Below, in pieces: positions 24,188 to 35,530 of a stretch of 64,000 nucleotides of DNA. The stretch is taken from positions 15,385,728 through 15,449,727 of the forward strand of contig CM034241.1 of the NCBI GenBank assembly GCA_019916065.1, in the 5' to 3' direction. A program made the position numbers and the translations under genes. Each line of letters starts with the position of its first letter. Position 1 is the stretch's first letter. The stretch is from Vitellaria paradoxa (lineage: Eukaryota > Streptophyta > Magnoliopsida > Ericales > Sapotaceae). The notes beneath the pieces were generated by a model, which ran no database searches, was not told where the DNA came from, and was given only the letters and a program-made list of their open reading frames with translations.

Positions 24188-25429
24188 CTAAACAGAGATG
24201 AGGCTTTCAAAGTATGGATGACCAACGACCCATCTACAGTTGGGTGAAATGTACTCATCTTTGTTCTGCATCTTCACATCATAAAGCTTCTTGATGGATT
24301 TATCCTTGAGATTATAACGAATAGCCTTACCAGCAATGTATAAAACCATGGCCAATTCGTCTTCCACTTCTCCACACAGAAGACAAAGCAGAGAGAATTT
24401 GCAGTAATCCAATGGAACAGAGAAGTCCAGCTGCATCTCCAGAAACGGAGTTAGAACAAATTCAAGATCAACTCGACACTTGACAGACCATTTTGAGTAG
24501 TCGAGTGCCATCTCAAAAACATCAAGCAGAGCAGTGCCAGACCCACTAGACAGACCCAGATGTAAATGGCCTCTGGACTCCCCAAAATACCCACAAGTCC
24601 TTTCTTTCTCACCCTTTCCCAGAGGAGGCATTGGAATTGCCCTGTGACACTGTTCATCCACATCAAAGCATATCGAAGTGTCCGACACGCGACTCAGCCA
24701 GTGGATTGAACCGTTGCAGAAAACCCCTTTATCAAACACTATATCAAACGGTCCCAAAACAAGATCGTCATAAGGCTCCCAACAGCGAGTCTCCGAAGAG
24801 TAGATCTGAACCCAGTAAATGCCCCGAAGCAATGAGCTATGAGAGAAAACACAAATGACTTTGTAGAGAGCCGATTTCGAGGAATCAAAGGCCAAACTAA
24901 CACCGCGAACGATCCGATTCTCGTAGCCAAAGGGGCGAGGAAGAGCCGTGAATTTCATAGTGGTAGGATTGTATACATAGTAATTGCACGAGTGGTGACG
25001 CAATCGGAAGCCGGAGCAGAGTAATAAGCCATTGCAGGACTGTAAGATGTCGACTCCTTCAGGCTGGTCGTCGACGAAATCGAGAGATGTGAAGCGGTGG
25101 TGGTGGTGGTGGTGATGGTGATCGAGGAGAGGAATGTATTCGAGCTTCGGAATTCCGGAATTGGATAATCGGCGCAAGAGGAGGCCAGAGAGAGATTTCG
25201 ACTTGGGTTTGGTCCATAGGAGGGTGAAATTGGGGCTGGAGATGAGAGAGAGCCAGCGTTTGGATACGCTCATGAACCTAAGCAAAGACTTTGCAGGGAG
25301 GCGCCTGAGGATCTCCGTTAACAGGTCCTCGTTGCCGTCCACCGCCGCCGCCGGCGACGATGAGAAAAACGATGAGGTCCTCTCCGGGGATTCATTCGCA
25401 GTGCGATGTCGTTTGATGATGGAAGACAT
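24188..25429 (-). CDS. F-box protein with F-box-associated C-terminal region
   Basis: A single uninterrupted exon encodes 413 residues from ATG (25429) to TAG (24188). Residues ~33-70 form an F-box (EDLLTEILRRLPAKSLLRF, then a Trp-containing segment ending SSPNF), which in this family binds SKP1/ASK within SCF ubiquitin ligases. The rest fits an F-box-associated (kelch-like) substrate region: CNGLLLC at ~132, YVYNPTT at ~151, a GDS-like LAFDSSKSALYKVICV stretch, and repeated W-containing strands (GSIHWL, WVVGHPY). Residues 104-111 are eight His encoded by a CAC-rich tract, and a short Ser/Ala-rich N terminus precedes the F-box. The length is typical of plant F-box proteins. The start is the only upstream ATG that keeps the F-box near the N terminus. 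The substrate is unknown. Open frames on the other strand are shadows. Confidence 0.93.
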   Translation of the reverse strand: MSSIIKRHRTANESPERTSSFFSSSPAAAVDGNEDLLTEILRRLPAKSLLRFMSVSKRWLSLISSPNFTLLWTKPKSKSLSGLLLRRLSNSGIPKLEYIPLLDHHHHHHHHRFTSLDFVDDQPEGVDILQSCNGLLLCSGFRLRHHSCNYYVYNPTTMKFTALPRPFGYENRIVRGVSLAFDSSKSALYKVICVFSHSSLLRGIYWVQIYSSETRCWEPYDDLVLGPFDIVFDKGVFCNGSIHWLSRVSDTSICFDVDEQCHRAIPMPPLGKGEKERTCGYFGESRGHLHLGLSSGSGTALLDVFEMALDYSKWSVKCRVDLEFVLTPFLEMQLDFSVPLDYCKFSLLCLLCGEVEDELAMVLYIAGKAIRYNLKDKSIKKLYDVKMQNKDEYISPNCRWVVGHPYFESLISV

Positions 25430-27199
25430 TCCGTTTCCCTATTCTGAATTAATTTCCAAACGACAACAGCAATTAGTTATTAACGGAGGCCTCTGGCCGC
25501 AGCAACATGGTGCTGGGCTTCATTTTTTTGTTTTTTTTTTGTTTTTTGAACGGTACGTGGGGCTGGGCGAAGCCCAACGCCGTGTGTGATTTTCGTTCTA
25601 AAACTCATTCAGAATCAGATGGGGTGTTTTAGGGTTTTAAATTTGTTTAAATTTATAAAAAATATAGTCTTGTAATTTGTATAATAAATAAAATTTTTTT
25701 AATTAATATTATGCGTAAAAAATTTATATTTTAAAAAGATTTATAGAAATTAAAATAAAAAAGTGCTCCAAATAAACCAAGATTTGATTTGAAAAAAGAA
25801 AAAGTGAGTTTTTTTATGTTGAAAAAGATAAAAATTAATTTTTAATTCTTTTTTAATCGGACATATATAAATAAATTTAAAATGTAAGGGTATAATTTTG
25901 ATTATTAAAAAAAATTAAAAACTACTTTTACCTACTCATGCCAAAAGAAGTACAAATTCTTAATTGATGCACCATTAGTTTTCATAAAACACTATTCAAT
26001 TTCATTTTAAATAAAGTTATCGTTAATAGAAACATATTTATTGAATAAAATAATATTAAATCTCTAAAGTGGCCATTATAAAATTAGTTTCTCTTTTTTT
26101 TTTTTTTTAAAGTAGAAATAATCATTCATAAAGACGTAGTTACCAAGAATACGTGTTTATTTATAAGAATTTCAAAGTCATTTTTTCTAGTCACATATTC
26201 ATTTAACTTCAGAGTATTATTTCAATCAATTTGTCCTTAGAGTATCAATTGGCCCTCTATTCGTTTAGACTGCTTGTAAGTGTCATATAGACTAACTTTG
26301 TATTAACAATGTTTAAGCAAATACTTTAGTTGTAATTGTTTCTCTTTAGTTTTGTCAGAATGTCACAAGTTCTGTGTTTTGATGCTTAAACACATGCCAA
26401 AGAGTGTTCAAATATCATTGTTAATGGTTGGGAAAAGTTTTGAAGAAGAAAGAGAAGGTTTTATTGGTCTAGTAACAGTTCGTGTCTACGAACATCCCTT
26501 TTGGAAATGAAAAAAAAATGTCTAAGAGAAACAGTAAGTCTCACGAGTAGCTCGAGAGCAGCTTGCGCCCGTGAACTACCCACGGCACTTGGGATTGTTG
26601 ACCATCCCCTTTAATATAAAAGGAAATAACTTTTCTCAACCTTAACTTTTTTGACCTGTTAATAGACACCCATTGCTTTTTAGAGCAAAATACCAAAAGG
26701 GATGACGACAATGTTGGATTTCTATGAATCTTGACATTATCAACTATCTTTGATAAAGATCTACATTATTCGGCTCAGATCTGCAGTGGTTATACAAATT
26801 AGGGAGCTTTTCCTTCAAGGTTTGAAGGTTTTTTTTTTTTTTTTTTTTTTCACAATTTGAGATGAGTTTGTGAAATGTCTAGCAAGCAAGGTTAGGAAAT
26901 ATTTTTCTTCAAGAAGTTCATCTTAAAAACATTCTTTGGTCTAGATTTCTTTTCTTTAATTTCAAAATATAAAGAAAGTTTTAATTAAGTAACGTCATCA
27001 GGGATTTCAACGAAATATGACGAAGGTTACAAGTTGTCGAATGTTTTAAAAACTAAGAGAAGGAGAAAATCAGAAAATAAATGTATATCTACTTCTTCTA
27101 TTTTCAAAGTATTGAGAAAGTTATTATCTTGTGTAGTTATCAGTGATTTAAATGAAATATAATCAACTACACAAAATTTTGGAAGTTTTGAAAACACTG
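25430..27199. other. F-box 5' flank and AT-rich intergenic DNA
   Basis: The ~150 bp upstream of the F-box ATG has balanced base composition and probably contains its 5'UTR and promoter. Further out the DNA is AT-rich with T runs at about 26092-26108 and 26827-26850. No gene is seen. Confidence 0.5.
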
Positions 27200-27820
27200 G
27201 AAAGTATATTTAGAAAAACAATAACCCTAACATGTAAGTTTTACATTGCATGCTTGGATCCAATCACATCCAACATTCAAATAAGGATTCTCTCATTACT
27301 GATGGGTTGAATCAAGAAAAAATATACGCTAACATGTTAAAGAAATAAACAACACAAAAAATAAAAAAAGAAAGAAGAAACAAACTCCATTGAAAGGGAA
27401 TTCTACACTTGTATTAAAAACTCTGTTGCGTATTCAATACTTAAATCCAAATCTTCAAATCAAAACGTAATGAAAACTTCTTAAAACTCAAAGAAAACTC
27501 TCAAAAAAACATTAGAAAGTATATTTAGAAAAACAATAACCCTAACATGTAAGTTTTACATTGTATGCTTGGATCCAATCACATCTAACATTCAAATAAG
27601 GATTCAGCCATTACTGATGGGTTGAATCAAGAAAAAATCTACGCTAACATGTTAAAGAAATAAACAACACAAAAAATAAAAAGAAAAAGAAGAAACAAAC
27701 TCCATTGAAAAGGAATTCTGTACTTGTATTAAAAACTCTATTGTGTATTCAATACTTGAATCCAAATCTTCAAATCAAAACGTAATGAAAACTCCTTAAA
27801 ACTCAAAGAAAACTCTTAGA
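27200..27820. repeat. ~315-bp direct tandem duplication
   Basis: The block beginning GAAAGTATATTTAGAAAAAC near 27198 recurs at 27515. Both copies run on through TTACTGATGGGTTGAATCAA, TTGTATTAAAAACTCT and CAAAACGTAATGAAAACT with only scattered substitutions. The preserved spacing and high identity suggest a recent unequal duplication. It probably lies within decayed LTR or leader DNA, because a minus-strand TATA-like CTATAAATATAGAAC follows near 27868-27882. Confidence 0.85.
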
Positions 27821-29329
27821 AAAGTAATCCTAAAACGTATGAATGGCTCAAGTAATCTGATACAAGTTCTATATTTATAGACAATGAAAGAAACCCTAAA
27901 AAAATTGAAAAGTCACGGACGCCGGGTCCTGATGTCGTCAGGATGCCAGAGGGCAGTGGGGATTTTTGCCTCGAAGTCTCAAATTTTTGGACTCATTGGT
28001 CTATGCACCACATGGTCCTGCTCTTTTTTGCTTCTTCAATATCCTCATTCAGCTTCTCTAAGTCCTTGATTATTATTTTTGGTGTTTTCTTGCCTTTTAA
28101 GTTCATTTGTTGCATTAAAGAACAACATCATGTAAGAGGTATGAAATTCTATTAAAATGCATGAAATAACATATAACTCTAGTTAATAAAAATAGGAAAT
28201 CAAGTTAAGGATTACACTTTTTAAGTGTAATCTAACCCCCCAACTTACTTATTACTAGTCCCTAATAATGAAATCAGAAAAACTAAAAATAGAAAACTAA
28301 AATCCTATATTCTTTTTTTGTTGGAAACACGGCTGCTCTTAGTTACATGCAACAAGCCTTTTAAACTCCTAGATTCCCCCTAGTAGACGAGTAAAGTCTC
28401 GTGAGGGTTTACAGTGAATTTACCCACAATATTCTTCAATTAGTTCCTAAGTTAGTTATTAACCCGTTAAGGTTTCCTGGTTCAATCCCAGTAACAAACA
28501 AATTATATTATTCAGAAATCAAATAAGCTCTTTTTTACACAGGTACACTTTTAATCATTTTCAATTGCCTTATTTCAAATGTATCATATGATATCACTCA
28601 TGTAAACAAATTGTCAAGCATAGTCTAAAACTACGGTTCAATTCCAAATCTCGCTTAAGTTGTTCACTTGATCATTAATTTCATTCTAAAATAGGTTTCA
28701 CTCATGGTTCCTACAAAGATGCAAAACAAATTGTGCAGAGAACCTATTTAAGATGTGAATGAAAGAATTTAACATATTTGAGTGCAGCTTCATAGGAAAA
28801 TGTGTTCATACTTTTACTCAACATACACACAAGTCTCTTCAATGTTCTTGTAAATGCTCTTCGCCTAAGGTCCATTAGGTCTTTCAAAGGTTATAACTTG
28901 GCCATGGGGTATTGGATTTATAAATGAAAGATATGGAATTCAAAATGCCATGTCATGGGAGCTAAATGTGAAGTGCAATACTTTATCATCTTTCTTCTTA
29001 CTCCCCCTTCCCCAAATTTTAGGATCACACTTGAAGCTTTATTGATTACAACTTCTCTATTGGGACTAATATTAACAAATTTCTGCATTGCTTTGTCCCA
29101 CAAATTTTTCTCTTATTTTTTTTTCAAGGGATATATATAAGTTTTCAAAATTGATATATATAAGTTTTCAAAATTTACAAGTCCCATGAGCACATCTCTT
29201 CTTTCTTAGCCACTCCATATTTCTTCCTCATTCTTTTATCTTCGTTGCTTAAATAGATTGCACCAGTATCCCCTAATATGCAAGGGTTGGCTTACGTAAA
29301 TAACTAAGGTTAAGGGTTACATTCTGATG
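27821..29329. other. Decayed retroelement-like DNA flanking the gypsy insertion
   Basis: No ORF of substance. A perfect hairpin ATTACACTT...AAGTGTAAT lies at 28213-28232, next to a CCCCCC tract that reads TTGGGGGG on the minus strand and resembles a polypurine tract. A 25-30 bp direct duplication (TATATATAAGTTTTCAAAAT) lies at 29129-29175. With 36270-37920 on the other side, this may be one older minus-strand element interrupted by the gypsy copy, but the family is not proven. Confidence 0.35.
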
Positions 29330-29334
29330 AAGGC

Positions 29335-30218
29335 CCTTACTGTTTCCCTTTGATTTTCCTATGACGCTGTTTTTGGAAATGGAAAATTGAAGGAAAGAAT
29401 CATAGTTGAGAGAAAATGGAAGTGAATGGATTGAATTGGAACTATCCACTTCGAGAGTGGTAACCTCCTCTGCAACTGCAATTTATACAAAATCAGCTAT
29501 TGTCATAACACTATCACATGTCACTATTTAAATGCTTACAAAGGAAAATACTAGAATATATTGAGCTTATTTTAATTCCTATTAAAGTTGGGTTGTGTTG
29601 AACCATATGTAGATGATTGAATTAATTTGGTAGTGGGCCGGATGATAAGATTTTATTTGCTTGAGATGGATTGGTTTGGATTGAGCCCAAGTCCATTACA
29701 CAACAACTCGGTTGAGAATTTAGCCTACTCTTTAATTCATGCTCTGCTTTGACTATTTTGCCCCTTTCCAGATTCTTCTGTATATGTATACTTTTTCTTT
29801 ACTGTTTTCTGACCCCCCCGACTGGCCAGCCATCAGCTTGTCCCATCCATTAAGGCTTTGGGCAGTGTATCCCATTTTGATTGTTGGATTCCTGACTGTT
29901 GGACAGCTATGATTAGAGGCTTGTACGGCTTGATATAAATCATCCACGTGCTCCGAGTGCCTAGGCATCTGACGGTTTGAAATGGTCCCTCCATTGCCAT
30001 CCATTTGTTCCCACAATGAATGATCCAGATTAATCTCCCAGGTATTAAACTTTGGGCCTTTTTAGCACATAACTTACCAGCTTCTTTCCCTTTGACTTTG
30101 TATCTCCAACAGTGTATACTTGTTGATTTTCCCCCAAAACCCATGTACTTCTATTCTCAACTCCATTTTCTTCTTCATTTTTTTTTCTTTTTCCAATTAG
30201 AAACTCATTACTGTAACA
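29335..30218 (-). repeat. 3' LTR of the gypsy element
   Basis: 884 bp. It matches the other LTR over its whole length, except for about 160 bp at roughly 29715-29880 that is missing from the 5' copy. Its inner edge abuts the polypurine tract at 30219-30232. The open frames within it are LTR artefacts. Confidence 0.9.
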
Positions 30219-30232
30219 ATTCCCTTCCCTTT
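30219..30232 (-). other. Polypurine tract of the gypsy element
   Basis: On the minus strand it reads GAAAGGGAAGGGAA, followed at once by the LTR start TGTTACAG. This is where plus-strand DNA synthesis is primed in LTR elements. Confidence 0.8.
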
Positions 30233-30259
30233 CAAAAAAATCCTTGACCTCAAGGTTTG

Positions 30260-33100
30260 GAAATTTCAAGAGCAACCTGTTGAGCGGTTTCTACGTTGCT
30301 TCTTCTGGTATCTATCCAATCCATTGTAGGAGTGCTTCTCGAATCTTTCTCTGTCTTCGCTTGCGATCTTGCGTCTACAATATACACTGTGGTTCTGGTA
30401 CCAGATGGCCTTCATGACCAACTTTAGGTAAAACAGTAGAAGGTAATATCCCTTTCTCGGCCTTCTATTTAAGTTGAGACATATGAAAAATTGGGCGAAT
30501 TTGTGATTGACTCGGCAGATTTAGTTGATAAGCAATAGTTCCAATCACCTTAATAACTTAATAAGAGCCAAAATAACAGAGAGAGAGTTTAAAATTTCTC
30601 TTCTGTCTTACTGATAGTTGTCACTAGAGTTGTAGATTCACATACACCCAATATCCCACCTTAAAGGTTCTCTCTTTATGGTGTTTATCTGTCTATCATT
30701 TCATTCGATTCTGTGTAACTTTCAAATATCCTTGAAGGAGCTTATGAATACTGGAATGAACTTGCAACATATCATCTACTGTTACAACATTTAACATACC
30801 TGGAACATAATCACGGAGAATAGGGGAAGGGACTCTATATAGAGCTTCATAGGGAGTGAGTTTAATTGAAGAATGAAAAATGGTATTATAATACCATTCG
30901 GCTAGAAATAGGAAGTAGCCCACAGTTTGGGGGTTTCTGTAGAGAAACACCTCAAGTAAGTTTTCACATATTGATTGGTCACTTATGTCTGACCATCAGA
31001 TTGTGGATGATAACTCATATTGAAATGCAGTTTGGTTCCCATTAATTTAAACAACTCCTTCCAGAACGAGCTTGCAAAAGATGAGTCTCAATCTAATACA
31101 ATAGTCACTAGCAGACCACGCAATTTAAAAATATATTCCATGAATAGCTGTGCTAAAGTGGAGGTAGTGTAGAAGTAGGACAAGGGAATAAAAATGGGCA
31201 TATTTTGATAACCTATCCATAGTAACCCAAACGGTTATAGCCCCTTAGGATTTGGGTAACCCATTAATAAAATCCATGGAAATGTCTGACCAGTTTCTTA
31301 TCGGAATGGGAAGAGGATGTAGCAAACCTGGTGTAACCATTGTTTCATACTTGCACCTTTAGCATATTTCACATTCTTTGACAAATTGCTTGATTTCTGC
31401 TTTCATGTTTGGCCAATAAAACTCCTTAAGTGCTTTCTACAATCTTTTTTGATATTCCCCATGACTTGCCATTGGCTCACTGTGCACATACTATAATACT
31501 TGTTTCTTGATGGTATCTATATTAGGAATGTAAATTCTATCCTTATAGAATAGTAATTCATTTCTAAAAGAAAACCTTTGCACACCAATGATTTCCTGTT
31601 TTATTTTTAAAATAATAAATTGTACTCGATCATCTGCTTTTTATGCTTGCTTTATATCTTTCAAGATTGTTGGGTATGGCTTGCTGATAGATAAAGATAA
31701 ACAGACTACTGGTTTCCCTTTACTTTCCTTTGTCTTGTACATTATAGATAGCGCATTGGCTACCTTATTCTCCACCCCATGTTTGTATTCAATCTTGAAT
31801 GTGTAGCCAATTAACTTAGTTACCCACTTTTGCTATGACGGAGTTCCAATCTTTTGCTCCAACAAAAACTTCAAACTGTGATGATCGGTTTTAACTATAA
31901 ACGATTACCCTAGCAAATAAGGCCTCCACCTTTTAACAGCCTGGACCAATGCTAATAACTTCTTCTCGTAGGTAGACAATCCCAATAACTTCCCCTTCAA
32001 TGCCTGGGTAAAGAAAAGCTATGGGCTTCATTTCTTGCATTAACACAGCCCCTATTCCAACCCATGATGCATCACACTCAATCAAAAACACTTTGGAAAA
32101 TTAAGTAGAGCCAAAATTGGAGCATTGGTAACTACTGACTTCAATTCCTTGAAGGCCTTTTCAGTATTTTTAGTCCACTTAAAAGAATTCTTTTTTAATA
32201 ATTCAGTTAAGGGTCTAGCTAAACCTCCATATCCCTTAATGAACTTTCCATAATAACCAATGAGTCCTAAAAACCCCCTCAAGGACTTGATTGTAGCGGG
32301 TACTAGCTAAGCCACCATAAATCTTTTTAGGGTCTACCTTCACTCCTTGCCTAGAAATTAAATGACCTAGATAATCCACCTCGACATAAGCAAATCTGCA
32401 CTTAGATTCTTTAGCATATAACCTGTGCTTTCTAAGAATTCCCAAAGTAATGTTCAAATGTTCCCAATGCACCTTCTCACTTTTACTATAAATTAAAATA
32501 TCATCAAAGAACACCAAAATGAACTTTCTTAAATAAGGTCCAAAAATCTCATTCATTAAACTTTAGAATGTTGCTGGAGCATTAGTTAAGCCAAAAGGCA
32601 TAACTAAAAACTCATAATACCCTACATGAGTCCTTAAAGCTGTCTTCTCCCTATCATCCTCCACCATTCTAATTTGATGGTAACCAAATCTTAAGCTAGT
32701 TTAGAAAAAAATGATAGCCCTATAAAACTCATCCTATAATTCATCCACAACTGGAATTGGATATTTATCTTTAATGGTCACCTGATCTAAGGTCCTGTAA
32801 TCCACACACATTCTCCAATTGCCATCAGTTTTCTTTACCAAAATGACGAGAGATGAAAATGGTGATTGACTTGGCTGAATTAAGCCAGAATTCAATAGTT
32901 CCTGCATAATTTTCTTAATTTCTTCCTTTTGGTAGTGAGGATATTTGTATAGCCTCACAAAAATGGGATTGATACCCTGCTGCAGTATTATTCTATGCTC
33001 ATGACCCCTGATCGGAGGCAACCTAGAGGGTTCTTAGAAGACATTTGAATATCTGTTTAACAACATCACCAGCTTCTGTCTTACCCGAGGAGATTCTTCT
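30260..33100 (-). pseudogene. Gypsy pol: RT, RNase H, integrase (degenerate)
   Basis: Reading on the minus strand, 33021-32734 holds the start of RT ([31 protein letters not shown]). 32556-32236 holds the catalytic FFDDILIYSKS and YLGHLIS. A frameshift near 32290 leads to GFLGLIGYYGKFI. RNase H follows near 32090 (ECDASW, catalytic Asp present). Integrase core motifs follow between about 31300 and 30950 (VTMDRLSKYAHF, then a D.SSFASSFWKEL-type second Asp region, then YHPQSDGQT), and the C-terminal integrase/tail segment is at 30950-30260. At least six stops or frame changes separate these blocks, so no polyprotein can be made. Confidence 0.9.
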
Positions 33101-33418
33101 TTTATACCTTCCATCTAATTCATCTCAACTACATGTAACAATAAACCCTTGAGATAGCTGGCTTTAACTGGTTAAATTCCACTTGTTCAATAGCAGTTGT
33201 GTCCAGTGTTGGTTTTAGTCTTAAAAGTAAGCTTAGCCAAATCCTTCTATGGAATTACTTTTGTTTGGCCAATTGGAACAAGACTCTTATTGTGTATAAT
33301 AGTGGTACTAACACTATTGTGTTTGGGTTGTGCCTTTCTAGTTACTGCCAGGTTTTCCTCCTATAACCTAGCCAACCCAAATACAGCAGTCAAATCCTTT
33401 TGGTCGAATAGGGATGGG

Positions 33419-33573
33419 CATGGGGCGGGTAGGGGACGGGTACGCCTATCTCTGTACCTGATCCCCAAATTAAAATTAATCCCCATACCCTACCCGATCC
33501 CCATTGGGGATTTTTTTGTCCCCCCATTCCCGACCCAAACGGGGAACCCCACGGGGAATTGGTTACCCGAAAT

Positions 33574-33646
<73 letters not shown>

Positions 33647-34157
33647 AACTTACCAAAATTTCGTAAATCAGAATATACGGTAAGATAAAAAAAAATGTAT
33701 GTTTCCATAAAGATGCATGTTTTCATATATCAATACAAATCATCCCTGTTTCTGATTCTGTAAGGCGAGCGCGATTCTGGAGGACGCACTACAAATAGCA
33801 TACTTAAAATGATTTCTACTGTGTCTTTTTTAGTTCATCAATTGAACAGTAAAGTAGGACAAATAGCATCGGCAAATGGTTACCTTATTCCAGTGAAACA
33901 CGATTCGTAGATGTAAAAAAGTGACCTAATAGCCGCCTAAGTTAACTAACTGGCAGGATCAATTTCCTCTCTTTAATTTCCAATGAAATAAAAGGACACC
34001 ATCATTTTTCCCACACAAAGATCCACACAGAAAAGCAAAACAACATTAACCTTGAAATTCTACTTTTCTTTTGATTCTATTTTCCTCGATTTACTGGCAA
34101 CCAAACAGAAGGATTTAGCCTTCCAACTAACAAAAACAACACCAACCTTAGGAAATC

Positions 34158-34201
<44 letters not shown>

Positions 34202-34859
34202 ACAAATAAATAAAATCAATCGAAACTAGGAAACTTTTGCAAAATTAATATCAGACATGTAGATCGTAAGGTACTGGAGAGAGATCCTCACAACCACTTA
34301 TTTGGAGAATTAAAGATAAACTTTACCTGAATTAGGTCCTTGGACCTTGACGAGGACTGTTTGAGGAATCTAACAATAGCTCGCAAGTGGTGTCGGGTCC
34401 AATCTTGGTTGCGCTTACAGGCGTGGTTAGAGATGGCGGTGAGGACACTCCAGATGTCGGGATCGAAGTTTTGAAGAGGCTGAGATAAGATCTTAGTGGG
34501 CACTAAAAGTATGTAATCTTTAGGGCTTAGAGGCTTTTGTAAGGTGGAGAAGCGCCGTTGTCATCAGGGTCACGTGTGGGATAAACTAAGCTACAAAACC
34601 CTAAAAAATTAAAACATATATATATATATATATATACGAGGATACGGGTAGGGTGGGTAAGGTGGGGATGGGTCAGGGAATGAGTAGGGTAAGGTATGGG
34701 GCGGGGACAGACTCATACCCGTACCCTACTCGATTCTCAAAATTTTTTAAAAAATATACCCATACCCTACCCGATCCCCAAAAAATCCCCAAATCCCTTA
34801 CCCGTTTGGGGCGGAGATTGGGTAGGGTACGAATGGGTCGGCCGAGATGGCCATCCCTA
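33419..34859. mobile_element. Nested hAT-type element with GC-rich ends and exon-like cargo
   Basis: The ends TAGGGATGGGCATGGGGCGG and, from the other side, TAGGGATGGCCATCTCGGCC form short inverted termini of hAT type, with GC-rich CGGGTA/TACCCG subterminal repeats. The flanking octamers TGGTCGAA (33411-33418) and GGGTTAAA (34860-34867) agree at five of eight positions, consistent with an eroded 8-bp duplication. Inside are (TA)n tracts at about 33568-33643 and 34167-34198 and a third at 34617-34635. A 71-codon minus-strand open segment at 34288-34503 is listed separately. There is no transposase, so the element is non-autonomous at 1.44 kb. Confidence 0.8.
34333..34503 (-). pseudogene. Exon-like captured fragment inside the hAT-type element
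   Basis: The minus strand encodes MPTKILSQPLQNFDPDIWSV, then a stretch with ISNHACKRNQDWTRHHL and FLKQSSSRSKDLIQ, and then reaches a GTAAAG donor-like site at about 34326. Base composition and codon use are much more gene-like than the rest of the element. No family is recognised. It may be an exon copied from a host gene. The remainder of such a gene is not in the element. Confidence 0.35.
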
Positions 34860-35515
34860 GGGTTAAACATCTTAACACAATATCTGATATCCTCTTTCAA
34901 GCTCATTAAAAAGAAACTTAATTTATGCTTTTCATTAAGTCTGGTTATTCTATTGGTAATTGCCTCAAACTTCGACTTATACTCCCCAGCGGCGGACACC
35001 TGTTTTAACCAGATCAGTAAATCTATGGGATCATTATAAGGATTCTCCCCAAACCTTGTCTGCAAGGCTTTGATAAATTTAGTCCAATTACCAAGACTTC
35101 CAGAATTAACCAAATCAAAGCCTTTCCCTCCATAGGCATGGAAGTTATCATAAGTTTCTGTAACCCCAGAACATTATAATGGGTAAAAAATTAAGTTGAC
35201 TTATACACCCATTCAACTGGATTTTCCCCATTGAAGCTGGGAAATTCCAATTTAATGGATCTGGCATGTTTGCCTTGAAAAACTTGATAATTACCTCTAC
35301 TTGGCTCCATCACCATGGCACTATGAGAATTGCCTTCATCTCCATCAGCCTTGCTACCTTCGCTGTTGTAGGTTAGTGCAGATACATGATTAGCTAAGTC
35401 AGTAATCTTCTTCTCTTATTCTTCAAATTTAATTTCAAAGAACTTTTGCATCTTGGATAATTGACTCATTATCTTATTTATCTGTGCAGTAGATCTAGTG
35501 TCATCAGCTATATTT

Positions 35516-35528
35516 GTCTCTGATACCA
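35516..35528 (-). other. Primer binding site (initiator-Met tRNA) of the gypsy element
   Basis: The minus strand reads TGGTATCAGAGAC two bases after the 5' LTR end. It matches the 3' end complement of initiator-Met tRNA over the first 11 bases. Confidence 0.85.
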
Positions 35529-35530
35529 AT

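Larger units (their letters stand above)
33100..35500 (-). pseudogene. Gypsy gag, split by a hAT-type insertion
   Basis: The N-terminal part lies at about 35500-34868 (capsid-like WTKFIKALQTRFGENPYNDP, then YKSKFEAITNRI). It stops at KMFNP, where the hAT-type element begins. On the far side (33418 downward) the frame resumes with DLTAVFGLARL, which is the usual continuation after the FNP motif in gypsy gag. The gag was therefore contiguous before the insertion. Downstream of that the frame runs towards the protease/RT region with stops. Confidence 0.8.

Noticed and set aside
24451..25589. Open frames overlapping the F-box gene on both strands
   Set aside because: They are shadows of the 413-residue F-box frame; none has a domain.
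28440..28500. Box-B-like GGTTCAATCCC
   Set aside because: No box A at the right distance and no tRNA fold or TSD.
33197..33726. Open frames of 78-163 codons across the (TA)n tract
   Set aside because: They are created by the stop-poor TATATA phase of a microsatellite inside a hAT-type element.
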